Shown here piece by piece: positions 52,771 through 61,479 of a stretch of DNA of 64,000 bases. The stretch is taken from NCBI RefSeq assembly GCF_000282335.1, contig NZ_AKJM01000106.1, positions 1 to 64,000 of the forward strand, given 5' to 3'. This stretch comes from Pseudomonas sp. GM48 (GTDB lineage: Bacteria; Pseudomonadota; Gammaproteobacteria; Pseudomonadales; Pseudomonadaceae). The translations under genes were made by a program, and so were the position numbers. The notes below the pieces were generated by a model. That model was not told the origin of the DNA, made no database searches, and saw only the letters and a list, made by a program, of their open reading frames with translations. Position 1 is the stretch's first letter. Each line of letters starts with the position of its first letter.

Positions 52771-53907
52771 TCAGCGTCGCTTGGCCATCTCGTTGATGAA
52801 GCGATCGAACAATGGCGCTACGTCGTTCGGGCCAGGGCTGGCTTCCGGGTGACCCTGGAAGCTGAAGGCGCTCTTGTCGGTACGCTCGATCCCTTGCAGG
52901 GTGCCGTCGAACAGCGATTTGTGGATCGCGCGAACGTTGGCTGGCAGGGTCGCTTCGTCTACGGCAAAACCGTGGTTCTGGCTGGTGATCATCACCACGC
53001 CGCTGTCCAGGTCCTGGACGGGGTGGTTGGCACCGTGGTGGCCGTGCCCCATTTTCAGGGTCTTGGCACCGGAGGCCAGGGCCAGCAGTTGGTGACCGAG
53101 GCAGATACCGAAGACCGGGATCTCGGTTTCCAGCACGTCCTTGATCGCCTGGATCGCGTAGTCGCAAGGCTCCGGATCACCAGGGCCGTTGGACAGGAAC
53201 ACGCCGTCCGGCTTCAGAGCCAGCACATCGGCAGCAGGCGTTTGCGCAGGCACGACGGTCACGCGGCAACCGCGCTCGACCAGCATGCGCAGGATGTTCA
53301 CTTTGACGCCGTAGTCGTAAGCCACTACGTGGTACGGCAGTTCGGAGGCCTCGATGGTTGCGTGGCTGTCGGTTTTCAGATCCCAGACAGTCGAGCGCCA
53401 CTCATAGCTTTCCTTGGTGCTGACGACTTTCGCCAGGTCCATGCCCTTGAGACCAGGGAAGCCCTGGGCGGCGGCGATGGCGGCTTCTTCGGAAATGTTG
53501 TCACCGGCCATGATGCAGCCGTTCTGCGCGCCTTTTTCACGCAGGATGCGCGTCAGGCGGCGGGTGTCGATACCGGCGATGGCCACAACATTGTTGGCCT
53601 TCAGGTAGTCGGACAGGGACATCGTGTTACGCCAGTTGCTCGCAACCAGTGGCAGGTCACGAATGACCAGGCCGGCAGACCAGACGCGATTGGACTCGGC
53701 GTCTTCCGGCGTGGTGCCGGTATTGCCAATGTGCGGGTAAGTCAGGGTAACGATCTGTTGGGCGTAGGAAGGATCGGTAAGGATTTCCTGATAGCCGGTC
53801 ATTGCGGTGTTGAACACCACCTCACCAACGGTTTGACCGTCGGCTCCAATGGCTTCGCCGCGAAAAATGCTGCCATCAGCAAGGGCGAGTATGGCTGGCT
53901 TAGTCAA
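52771..53907 (-). CDS. carA: Carbamoyl-phosphate synthase small (glutaminase) subunit
   Basis: Class I glutamine amidotransferase subunit that supplies ammonia to CarB, 378 residues. The N-terminal small domain (ALADGSIFRGEAIGADGQTV) is followed by the glutaminase with the catalytic Cys in VFGICLGHQLLALASGAKTL and His in FSFQGHPEASPGP. It starts with TTG at 53907 behind the strong site GGGAGG; a UUG start for carA fits what I remember of pseudomonads. It is preceded by a terminator-bearing leader. Confidence 0.98.
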   Translation of the reverse strand: MTKPAILALADGSIFRGEAIGADGQTVGEVVFNTAMTGYQEILTDPSYAQQIVTLTYPHIGNTGTTPEDAESNRVWSAGLVIRDLPLVASNWRNTMSLSDYLKANNVVAIAGIDTRRLTRILREKGAQNGCIMAGDNISEEAAIAAAQGFPGLKGMDLAKVVSTKESYEWRSTVWDLKTDSHATIEASELPYHVVAYDYGVKVNILRMLVERGCRVTVVPAQTPAADVLALKPDGVFLSNGPGDPEPCDYAIQAIKDVLETEIPVFGICLGHQLLALASGAKTLKMGHGHHGANHPVQDLDSGVVMITSQNHGFAVDEATLPANVRAIHKSLFDGTLQGIERTDKSAFSFQGHPEASPGPNDVAPLFDRFINEMAKRR

Positions 53908-53952
53908 GAAGACCTCCCGTAAATAAAGCCTGAAAGGGCGATCGCAGGTTGT

Positions 53953-53988
53953 AAAAAAGCGGAGTGACGTATGGACACGTCACCCCGC
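53953..53988 (-). terminator. Strong terminator in the carA leader
   Basis: On the minus strand GCGGGGTGACGT-GTCCAT-ACGTCACTCCGC, a 12-bp stem with one G-T pair, is followed by T6, about 45 bases before the carA start codon. It ends dapB transcription or acts as an attenuator for carAB. Confidence 0.88.
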
Positions 53989-54011
53989 TTCTTCACTGAA
54001 TTATTCTGCGC

Positions 54012-54034
54012 GCTTTTAGTGGACACACTAAAGC
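54012..54034 (-). promoter_or_regulatory. Second hairpin in the dapB-carA gap
   Basis: GCTTTTAGTG-GAC-ACACTAAAGC can fold with about 9 pairs, and a third small inverted repeat CTGTAAGCTACAG lies next to it. Both are just upstream of the strong terminator, within the 259-base dapB-carA gap, which holds no gene. Confidence 0.5.
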
Positions 54035-54166
54035 TGTAGCTTACAGAAAAAGGCATTTTTGGTCTACCGCCAATGAGCCTTAAAGGCTGGAGAATGCGAC
54101 AGGACGTCGCTTGGCGGAACAAAACCGGGCTCTAACGCTGTGCGCGAGCCCGATTTCGAGTGCATC

Positions 54167-54970
54167 TTAACGCAGGTCGAGCACGTCTTGCATGTCGTAA
54201 AGACCAGGCTCGCGCCCGTCCAGCCACAACGCAGCACGTACCGCACCCTTGGCGAAGGTCATGCGGCTGGACGCTTTGTGAGTGATTTCGACACGCTCAC
54301 CATCGGCGGCGAACAGCACGGTGTGATCACCAACAATGTCGCCGGCACGCACCGTGGCGAAACCGATGGTCTCACGATCACGAGCGCCGGTCTGGCCTTC
54401 ACGACCATACACCGCCACCTTCTTCAGATCGCGACCCAGCGCATCGGCAATCACCTCGCCCATGCGCACGGCAGTGCCGGACGGCGCATCGACTTTATGC
54501 CGATGGTGAGCCTCGGTGATTTCAATGTCGACATCGTCACCCAATACGCGAGCCGCTGTGTCGAGCAACTTCAGGCACAGGTTGACCCCGACACTGAAGT
54601 TGGCCGCGAAGACGATAGGAATGTCCTTGCCCGCGTCCGCCAGCAACTGCTTTTCTTCAACACTGAAGCCCGTGGTACCGATGATCATCGCCTTGCCGTG
54701 CTTGCGGCAGAAAGCGAGATTCTTCAGGGTCACGGTCGGGTGCGTGAAGTCGATCAGCACGTCGAACTCGTCGACCACCCGATCCAGATCGCCGGACAGA
54801 GGCACACCGATACGACCCAGCGCAGCCAGCTCGCCGGCATCCGCGCCGACCAACGTGCTGTCAGGACGATCCACTGCCGCCGTCAGACCGGCGCCCGGGG
54901 TTTGCTGCACCGCTTCAATCAGGGTCTTGCCCATGCGCCCGGCGGCGCCCATCACTGCAATACGTCGCAT
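54167..54970 (-). CDS. dapB: 4-hydroxy-tetrahydrodipicolinate reductase
   Basis: NAD(P)H-dependent reductase of lysine and diaminopimelate synthesis, 267 residues. Rossmann motif RRIAVMGAAGRMGKTLIEAV at the N-terminus, NFSVGVNLCLKLLD in the catalytic domain, EAHHRHKVDAPSGTAVRMGE with the catalytic His/Lys, and GERVEITHKASSRMTFAKGA near the end. Ten bases downstream of dnaJ, the usual dnaJ-dapB-carA order. Confidence 0.97.
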   Translation of the reverse strand: MRRIAVMGAAGRMGKTLIEAVQQTPGAGLTAAVDRPDSTLVGADAGELAALGRIGVPLSGDLDRVVDEFDVLIDFTHPTVTLKNLAFCRKHGKAMIIGTTGFSVEEKQLLADAGKDIPIVFAANFSVGVNLCLKLLDTAARVLGDDVDIEITEAHHRHKVDAPSGTAVRMGEVIADALGRDLKKVAVYGREGQTGARDRETIGFATVRAGDIVGDHTVLFAADGERVEITHKASSRMTFAKGAVRAALWLDGREPGLYDMQDVLDLR

Positions 54971-54980
54971 GCCTGTCTCC

Positions 54981-56105
54981 TTACAAATCGCCGAAGAAGC
55001 GTTTCACGCCTTCGAACCAGCCGGTGGTTTTCGGCGAATGGCTATTGTCGTCCGCCAGAGAGCTACGGAATTCCTCGAGCATTTCACGCTGGCGACGGCT
55101 CAGGTTCACCGGTGTTTCCACCGCCACCCGGCACATCAGGTCACCGGCACCGCCACCGCGCACGGGTGCAACACCCTTGCCTCGAACACGGAACTGCTTG
55201 CCGGTCTGGGTTCCCTCAGGGATCTTCAGCTTGACCCGGCCATCAAGGGTCGGAATCTCCAGTTCACCGCCCAGCGCCGCATCGACGAAGCTGATCGGCA
55301 CTTCGCAGAACAGGTGCTTGCCATCGCGCTGGAAAATCGAGTGCTCGCGCACGTTGATCACCACGTACAGGTCGCCAGTCGGACCACCATGAGCGCCCGC
55401 CTCGCCTTCGCCGGACAGTCGAATGCGATCACCGGTATCGACACCGGCCGGCACTTTCACCGACAGGGTCTTGTACTCTTCGACACGACCTTCGCCATGG
55501 CAGGAATCGCACGGATCGGAAATGATCTTGCCCTGGCCATGGCAGCGCGGGCAGGTCTGCTGCACCGAGAAGAAGCCTTGCTGCATGCGCACCTGGCCGA
55601 TACCGCCGCAAGTCGGGCAGGTCACTGGCGAAGAACCTTTCTTGGCCCCGGAGCCATCGCATGGCTTGCAGTTGACCAGTGTCGGAACGCGGATATTCAC
55701 GGTCGTACCGCGCACTGCCTCTTCGAGGTCCAGTTCCAGGGTATAGCGCAAGTCACTGCCGCGCTGGGCACCACCACGGGAACCGCCACGACCGCCACCG
55801 AAGAAGTCACTGAAGACATCGCCAAAGATGTCGGAGAAGTTCTGGCCACCGAAACCGGCACCGCCGCCACCCATGCTCGGGTCGACACCGGCATGGCCGT
55901 ACTGGTCGTACGCCGCGCGCTTGCTGGAATCCGACAGCACTTCGTAGGCCTCGTTGGCCTCTTTGAACATTTCTTCCGACGCTTTGTCATCGGGATTACG
56001 GTCCGGGTGATGCTTCATCGCCAGGCGACGGTAGGCCTTTTTCAGGTCTGCTTCGCTTGAGCCACGCTCAACACCCAACACTTCGTAATAGTCACGCTTT
56101 GCCAT
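54981..56105 (-). CDS. dnaJ: Chaperone protein DnaJ
   Basis: Hsp40 co-chaperone that stimulates DnaK ATPase and hands over unfolded clients, 374 residues. J domain at 1-70 with the HPD tripeptide in KHHPDRNPDDKA, a Gly/Phe-rich stretch (GGGGAGFGGQNFSDIFGDVF), and four zinc repeats (CKPCDGSG, CPTCGGIG, CPRCHGQG, CDSCHGEG), then the client-binding C-domain. ATG at 56105; the long upstream extension is rejected as non-conserved. Expressed with dnaK, 296 bases upstream. Confidence 0.98.
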   Translation of the reverse strand: MAKRDYYEVLGVERGSSEADLKKAYRRLAMKHHPDRNPDDKASEEMFKEANEAYEVLSDSSKRAAYDQYGHAGVDPSMGGGGAGFGGQNFSDIFGDVFSDFFGGGRGGSRGGAQRGSDLRYTLELDLEEAVRGTTVNIRVPTLVNCKPCDGSGAKKGSSPVTCPTCGGIGQVRMQQGFFSVQQTCPRCHGQGKIISDPCDSCHGEGRVEEYKTLSVKVPAGVDTGDRIRLSGEGEAGAHGGPTGDLYVVINVREHSIFQRDGKHLFCEVPISFVDAALGGELEIPTLDGRVKLKIPEGTQTGKQFRVRGKGVAPVRGGGAGDLMCRVAVETPVNLSRRQREMLEEFRSSLADDNSHSPKTTGWFEGVKRFFGDL

Positions 56106-56327
56106 AAGTCTTTGCACTCTTAAGGACGTCCGACAAAACCCTCCTGAGTTTGCCGAACTCGTTGAGCCCCAATACAGGCCCGGACCCAACTCACGTCAAT
56201 TCAACGATCCTGGTCTTTGTTTCAAAGTGGCACTTTCGGCTCGGAAAGCAGGAGCATTCCCGGGCATGCCAGCAGTACGCGAGCGCTGTCGCATGCTGTA
56301 AAAATTCGCGTATTCCAGACACGCCAA

Positions 56328-56347
56328 CGCGGGAGCAAGCTCCCGCG
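56328..56347. repeat. REP-like palindrome between dnaK and dnaJ
   Basis: CGCGGGAGCAAGCTCCCGCG is a short palindrome sharing the GGGAGCAAGCTCCC core of the window's REP elements. It is the only notable feature in the 296-base dnaK-dnaJ gap. Confidence 0.6.
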
Positions 56348-56401
56348 CGGCGACATCCTACCAGTCACCGCCGCAAGGCAGTCAACCGGCCGACCAACAA
56401 C

Positions 56402-58318
56402 TTACTTGTGGTCTTTGACTTCTTCGAACTCGGCGTCGACAACGTCGTCAGCCTTCTCAGCCGATTCGCCTTTCGGTGCCGCGCCCTCAGCAGGCTGAGC
56501 CTGTTCGGCATACATCTTCTGCGCCACTGGAGCGGAGACTTTCGACAGCTCTTCAACCTTGGCGTCGATAGCAGCCTTGTCGTCGCCTTTGACAGCGGCT
56601 TCCAGGGCAACTACGGCAGCTTCGATTGCAGTCTTCTCTTCGGCAGTCACTTTATCGCCAGCATCGACAACCATTTTGCGCGTCGAGTGAACCAGTGCAT
56701 CACCCTGGTTACGGGCAGTGGCCAGTTCTTCGAACTTGCGGTCTTCCTCGGCGTTAGCCTCGGCATCGCGCACCATGCGCTCGATTTCTTCGTCGGACAG
56801 ACCGGAGTTGGCCTTGATCACGATCGACTGAGTCTTGCCGGTAGCCTTGTCCTTCGCACCAACGTGCAGGATGCCGTTGGCGTCGATGTCGAAGGTCACT
56901 TCGATCTGCGGCACACCACGTGGAGCTGGTGGAATGTCGGCCAGGTCGAACTTGCCCAGGGACTTGTTCTGTGCGGCTTGCTTACGCTCGCCCTGCAGCA
57001 CGTGAATGGTCACGGCGCCCTGATTGTCGTCGGCAGTCGAGAACACTTGCGATTTCTTGGTAGGAATCGTGGTGTTTTTCTCGATCAGCGCAGTCATCAC
57101 GCCACCCATGGTTTCGATACCCAGGGTCAGCGGGCTGACGTCGAGCAGCAGAACGTCTTTCACGTCGCCGGCCAGTACCGCGCCCTGGATGGCAGCACCC
57201 ATGGCAACCGCTTCGTCCGGGTTCACATCTTTACGAGCTTCTTTACCGAAGAACTCGGTTACCAGCTTCTGAACCAGTGGCATACGGGTCTGACCGCCCA
57301 CCAGGATCACGTCGTTGATCGCGCCAACGTCGATACCAGCATCTTTCATTGCGATGCGGCAAGGTTCGATGGTGCGCTGAACCAGGTCTTCCACCAAAGC
57401 TTCGAGCTTGGCGCGGGAGATCTTCACGTTCAGGTGCTTGGGACCGGTGGCGTCTGCGGTGATGTACGGCAGGTTCACGTCGGTCGACTGGCTCGAGGAC
57501 AGTTCGATCTTGGCTTTTTCAGCGGCTTCTTTCAGGCGCTGCATGGCCAGCGGGTCACCCTTGAGGTTCATGCCGCTTTCTTTCTTGAATTCGTCGACGA
57601 GGTAGTCGATCAGACGAATGTCAAAGTCTTCACCGCCCAGGAACGTGTCACCGTTGGTGGCCAGTACTTCGAACTGGTGCTCGCCATCGACTTCAGCGAT
57701 TTCGATCACGGAAACGTCGAAAGTACCACCGCCCAGGTCGTAAACGATCACGGTGTGATCGCCCTTGGCCTTGTCCATTCCGTAAGCCAGAGCGGCAGCG
57801 GTCGGCTCGTTGATGATACGTTTTACGTCCAGACCGGCGATGCGGCCGGCGTCTTTGGTGGCTTGACGCTGGCTGTCGTTGAAGTAGGCCGGAACGGTGA
57901 TCACCGCTTCAGTCACGGTCTCGCCGAGGTAGTCTTCGGCGGTCTTCTTCATTTTCTTCAGGATTTCAGCCGAGATTTGTGGCGGTGCCATTTTCTGGCC
58001 GTTCACTTCAACCCAGGCGTCGCTGTTATCAGCCTTGACGATCTTGTAAGGGACCATCTGAATGTCTTTCTGCACGACTTCTTCGTCGAAACGACGACCG
58101 ATCAGACGCTTCACCGCATACAGGGTGTTGTGCGGATTGGTCACTGCCTGACGCTTGGCCGACTGGCCAACCAGAATTTCGCCATCGTTGGCGTAAGCGA
58201 TGATCGACGGCGTGGTACGCGCGCCTTCAGCGTTTTCAATAACTTTTGCCTTGCCGTTTTCCAGCACGGAGACGCAGGAGTTGGTAGTCCCCAGGTCGAT
58301 ACCGATAATTTTGCCCAT
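56402..58318 (-). CDS. dnaK: Chaperone protein DnaK (Hsp70)
   Basis: ATP-driven folding chaperone, 638 residues. Nucleotide-binding domain with GIDLGTTNSCVSVLENGK, VPAYFNDSQRQATKDAGRIA, DLGGGTFDVSVIEI and LVGGQTRMPLVQ; substrate-binding domain with TLGIETMGGVMTALIEKNTT; C-terminal lid and acidic tail (DDVVDAEFEEVKDHK). ATG at 58318 with GGGAG eight bases upstream is preferred over an in-frame GTG two codons earlier. It has its own sigma-32-type promoter at 58397-58425. Confidence 0.98.
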   Translation of the reverse strand: MGKIIGIDLGTTNSCVSVLENGKAKVIENAEGARTTPSIIAYANDGEILVGQSAKRQAVTNPHNTLYAVKRLIGRRFDEEVVQKDIQMVPYKIVKADNSDAWVEVNGQKMAPPQISAEILKKMKKTAEDYLGETVTEAVITVPAYFNDSQRQATKDAGRIAGLDVKRIINEPTAAALAYGMDKAKGDHTVIVYDLGGGTFDVSVIEIAEVDGEHQFEVLATNGDTFLGGEDFDIRLIDYLVDEFKKESGMNLKGDPLAMQRLKEAAEKAKIELSSSQSTDVNLPYITADATGPKHLNVKISRAKLEALVEDLVQRTIEPCRIAMKDAGIDVGAINDVILVGGQTRMPLVQKLVTEFFGKEARKDVNPDEAVAMGAAIQGAVLAGDVKDVLLLDVSPLTLGIETMGGVMTALIEKNTTIPTKKSQVFSTADDNQGAVTIHVLQGERKQAAQNKSLGKFDLADIPPAPRGVPQIEVTFDIDANGILHVGAKDKATGKTQSIVIKANSGLSDEEIERMVRDAEANAEEDRKFEELATARNQGDALVHSTRKMVVDAGDKVTAEEKTAIEAAVVALEAAVKGDDKAAIDAKVEELSKVSAPVAQKMYAEQAQPAEGAAPKGESAEKADDVVDAEFEEVKDHK

Positions 58319-58396
58319 GTTCACTCTCCCGAAACTTTGGATTTGGTTGCCGCAGCAGTGGTGGCTAACTGCGGTAGCACTTAAACGCTTGACTTA

Positions 58397-58425
58397 TAAA
58401 TGGGGGCCTTGCGGCGGATTTCAAG
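58397..58425 (-). promoter_or_regulatory. Sigma-32 promoter of dnaK
   Basis: On the minus strand CTTGAAA, 13 bases, CCCCATTTA: a near-perfect heat-shock promoter about 80 bases before the dnaK start. The -35 overlaps the last codons of grpE. Confidence 0.93.
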
Positions 58426-58987
58426 CCTGCTCGTCAATCGAAGGCGAAACCGGCGCAGGCGCCTTGCTGACCACGACCATCGCCGGGCGCAGCAGGCGGC
58501 CATTGAGCTGATAGCCCTTCTGGAACACCTTAAGAACGCTGTTCGGCTCGACGTCGGCGCTTTCCTGCATGGCCATTGCCTGATGTTGAACGGCGTTGAA
58601 CGGTTCGCCATGCGGATCGATCGCTTCAAGCTGATAACGCTTGAGAGTGTCGTGGAACATTTTCAGGGTCAGCTCGATGCCTTCGCGCATCGGGCGGATG
58701 CTTTCGTCGTCCGGGCTGGACAGTTCCAGGCCGCGCTCCAGGCTGTCGACGATCGGCAGCAGGTCGCCGGCGAATTTTTCCAGCGCGAACTTGTGAGCCT
58801 TCTCCACATCCTGCTCGGCGCGACGGCGGACGTTCTGCAGATCGGCGGCTACACGCAAAGCCTGATCCTGAGCGCCTGCCAGTTGCTCTTCGAGCACTTG
58901 TACACGAGCCGCCAGGTCTTCACCCGAAGCCTCGGGCGCCTGGTTGGCGTCTGGGTTTTGCGTATCCACTGTCTGTTCGTCAGCCAT
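58421..58987 (-). CDS. grpE: Nucleotide exchange factor GrpE
   Basis: Releases ADP from DnaK, 188 residues. The N-terminus is acidic and disordered, a long coiled coil follows (VQVLEEQLAGAQDQALRVAA), then the beta-wing domain (QLEAIDPHGEPFNAVQHQAM, SVLKVFQKGYQLNGRLLRPA). ATG at 58987 follows GGAGAAATCT. It has its own sigma-32 promoter upstream and lies 102 bases before dnaK. Confidence 0.98.
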   Translation of the reverse strand: MADEQTVDTQNPDANQAPEASGEDLAARVQVLEEQLAGAQDQALRVAADLQNVRRRAEQDVEKAHKFALEKFAGDLLPIVDSLERGLELSSPDDESIRPMREGIELTLKMFHDTLKRYQLEAIDPHGEPFNAVQHQAMAMQESADVEPNSVLKVFQKGYQLNGRLLRPAMVVVSKAPAPVSPSIDEQA

Positions 58988-59039
58988 AGATTTCTCCTTT
59001 CAATATCGTCCGCGAGCTCAACTCGCGCTTCTGCCCAGC

Positions 59040-59068
59040 TATATGGGGCCGCAAAATCCGGCTTCAAG
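59040..59068 (-). promoter_or_regulatory. Sigma-32 promoter of grpE
   Basis: On the minus strand CTTGAAG, 13 bases, CCCCATATA, 53 bases before the grpE start. It has the same layout as the dnaK promoter. It lies in the 240-base gap to the divergent recN. Confidence 0.9.
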
Positions 59069-59227
59069 GGGGACCAATGATTAACCCTACAAAAAACAAC
59101 CGCTTTGTCATTCCCGCTCGCGATAAGGGTTTTGTCGGACCAAGCGAATCGAGCTAACGAGGGGCATTGTCAGCCGGAAACAAAACACTGTATAAATAAC
59201 CAGACCTAACACCTGGGAGCGGCCCAT

Positions 59228-60901
59228 ATGCTGGTGCACCTGTCCGTACACAACTACGCCATCGTTGAACATCTCGATCTCGAACTCGATCGCGGGATGA
59301 GCGTTATCACCGGGGAAACCGGCGCGGGCAAGTCGATCATGCTCGACGCGCTGGGCCTTACCCTGGGTGATCGCGCCGACAGCGGCGTGGTCCGCCCCGG
59401 CGCCGACAAGGCCGATATCCTGGCCACCTTCGATCTGGCCGACATTCCGGAAGCCAGCGCCTGGCTGGCTGAACGCGACCTCGAAAACGACGGTCCGTGC
59501 ATTCTGCGACGGGTGATCACATCCGAAGGACGCTCGCGTGGCTACATCAATGGCACGCCCTGCCCGCTTGGCGATCTGAAGGCACTGGGCGAGCTGCTGA
59601 TCGATATCCACAGCCAGCACGAACACCAGTCCCTGCTCAAGACCGATACCCACCGTCGCCTGCTCGATGAATATGCCGGCGCGACGGATCTTGCCCGCCA
59701 GGTTCAACTCGCCGCCCAGCGCTGGCGCCAGACCCGCCAGGAACTGGAGCGACTCTCCAACTCCGGCGACGAGCAACGCGCCCGACATCAATTGCTTAGC
59801 TATCAACTCGAAGAACTGGAAAACCTTGGCCTTGGCGACAACGAACTGGGGGAACTGGAACAGGAACACAAGAACCTGACCAACGCCGAGACCCTGCTGG
59901 GCATCTGCCGGCAAGTCGTCGAGCAATGCAGTGAAAGTGATTCCGGGAATGTCCTGAACGCCCTCACCGCCAGCCTCAACCGCCTGTCGAGCGTGAACAA
60001 CTCGATCGGTGCACTGGGCGAAGCCAGCAGCTTGTTGACCAGTGCACAGATCCAGGTTGAAGAGGCCGTGGGTGAACTGAACCGCTTCCTCGACAACTTC
60101 GACGCCGACCCGTCGCGCCTTCAATACCTGGAAGAACGCCTCGACGCGATCTATACCCTGGCGCGCAAACACCGCATCCAGCCGACCGAAGTTGCTGAGA
60201 TGCAACAGAAACTGCTGGATGAAATCGAAACCCTGAACGCCAATGACGAATCCATCGAGCGCCTGAGCGATGAGTTGTCGTCCTATGCCCGGCACTATCA
60301 GGAAAAGGCCCGGGAACTGAGCGATCTACGGCATCAAGCGTCGAATAGCCTGGCGAGCGCCGTGGAGCAGGAAATCCAGCGACTGGGCATGCCTGGCGGT
60401 CGCTTCACCATTGAACTGCGCCCCAACAGCGGCGACGAACTGCTGCCAAATGGACTCGAACAGGTAGAACTGCTGGTCAGCGCCAACCCTGGCCAGCCTC
60501 TGAAGGCCCTGGCGAAAGTGGCATCCGGTGGCGAACTGTCGCGGATCAGCCTGGCGATTCAGGTGATCACCGCACAGACATCCCGCGTACCGACCCTGGT
60601 ATTCGACGAAGTGGACGTTGGCATTGGTGGTCCGACTGCAGAAATCGTCGGCCAACTGTTGCGTCGCCTCGGCGAGCGCGGGCAGGTGCTGACCGTGACC
60701 CACTTGCCGCAAGTGGCAGCGCAAGGTCATCAGCATCTATTTGTGCACAAGGTGCGTGGTGAGGATGCCACCCGCACGGCGGTTTCCAAATTGAGCAAAA
60801 ATGACCGCGTCGAGGAAGTCGCACGGATGCTGGGCGGCATCGATCTCACCAAGGAGTCCCTGGCCCACGCCAGGAAAATGGTGGTTACCGCAAAAGCTTA
60901 A
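59228..60901 (+). CDS. recN: DNA repair protein RecN
   Basis: SMC-like ATPase for double-strand break repair, 557 residues. The N-terminal VITGETGAGKSIMLDALGL (Walker A, about residues 28-40) and C-terminal signature ASGGELSRISLAIQVI plus Walker B TLVFDEVDVGIGGPTAEIVG bracket two long coiled coils, as in the family. The ATG follows GGAGCGGCCCAT. It is often SOS-controlled; I see no obvious LexA box in the gap. It is divergent from grpE, as in E. coli. Confidence 0.97.
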   Translation: MLVHLSVHNYAIVEHLDLELDRGMSVITGETGAGKSIMLDALGLTLGDRADSGVVRPGADKADILATFDLADIPEASAWLAERDLENDGPCILRRVITSEGRSRGYINGTPCPLGDLKALGELLIDIHSQHEHQSLLKTDTHRRLLDEYAGATDLARQVQLAAQRWRQTRQELERLSNSGDEQRARHQLLSYQLEELENLGLGDNELGELEQEHKNLTNAETLLGICRQVVEQCSESDSGNVLNALTASLNRLSSVNNSIGALGEASSLLTSAQIQVEEAVGELNRFLDNFDADPSRLQYLEERLDAIYTLARKHRIQPTEVAEMQQKLLDEIETLNANDESIERLSDELSSYARHYQEKARELSDLRHQASNSLASAVEQEIQRLGMPGGRFTIELRPNSGDELLPNGLEQVELLVSANPGQPLKALAKVASGGELSRISLAIQVITAQTSRVPTLVFDEVDVGIGGPTAEIVGQLLRRLGERGQVLTVTHLPQVAAQGHQHLFVHKVRGEDATRTAVSKLSKNDRVEEVARMLGGIDLTKESLAHARKMVVTAKA

Positions 60902-60917
60902 GCAATGGCAGATAGCA

Positions 60918-60943
60918 CGAAGGCGACCCTGAGGTCGCCTTCG
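60918..60943. terminator. Convergent terminator between recN and fur
   Basis: CGAAGGCGACC-CTGA-GGTCGCCTTCG is a perfect 11-bp stem. A second hairpin CGCGAAC-CTTAA-GTTCGCG follows at 60950-60968. T tracts are weak on both strands. Confidence 0.75.
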
Positions 60944-60977
60944 CTCGTTTCGCGAACCTTAAGTTCGCGCGACATGC

Positions 60978-61382
60978 TTACTTTTTCTTGCGCACGTACA
61001 GCACCAGATTGTGATCAACCATCTCGAAGCCATACTTGTCGACGATTGCTTTCTGAAGCCGCTCGATTTCTTCGTCGAAGAATTCGATCACTTCGCTGGT
61101 TTCGACGTTGACCATATGGTCGTGATGCTTTCCGTCGTCCAGTTCGAAGACCGCATGGCCTCCATCGAAGTTGTGCCGCACCACAAGGCCAGCTGCCTCG
61201 AACTGGGTCAGAACACGGTAAACCGTGGCCAGACCGACGTCCTCACCAGCCTCCATAAGGGCCTTGTAGACATCCTCGGCACTCATGTGGCGCTGCTCGG
61301 CGGAATCGAGCATTTGCAGAATCTTGACCCGTGGCAGGGTCACTTTGAGGCCGGCTTTGCGTAGTTCGCTATTTTCAACCAT
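60978..61382 (-). CDS. fur: Ferric uptake regulator
   Basis: Fe(II)-dependent repressor of iron-uptake genes, 134 residues. The winged helix is at about 1-80 (LRKAGLKVTLPRVKILQMLD, ATVYRVLTQFEAAGLVVRHN), followed by the metal-binding dimerisation domain with GKHHDHMVNVETSEVIEFFD and VDHNLVLYVRKKK. There is no cysteine at all, so the CxxC structural zinc site of E. coli Fur is absent, as expected for pseudomonads. It is divergent from bamE with 97 bases between. The PiuC/PiuA region above is a likely target. Confidence 0.98.
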   Translation of the reverse strand: MVENSELRKAGLKVTLPRVKILQMLDSAEQRHMSAEDVYKALMEAGEDVGLATVYRVLTQFEAAGLVVRHNFDGGHAVFELDDGKHHDHMVNVETSEVIEFFDEEIERLQKAIVDKYGFEMVDHNLVLYVRKKK

Positions 61383-61479
61383 GGTCAGCTTTCTCGCGAT
61401 GCTGCTTCGCAGCTTCTCTTAATGCGGGTATGATCGGCGTTTACGTTGTCCCAGCCAAGATAGTGGAAGTCGCCCACCG

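Noticed and set aside
53904..54122. Short minus-strand ORF of 72 residues before carA
   Set aside because: It would cross the strong terminator and hairpins of the carA leader, has no good ribosome site and overlaps the carA start; a leader peptide is possible but nothing supports it.
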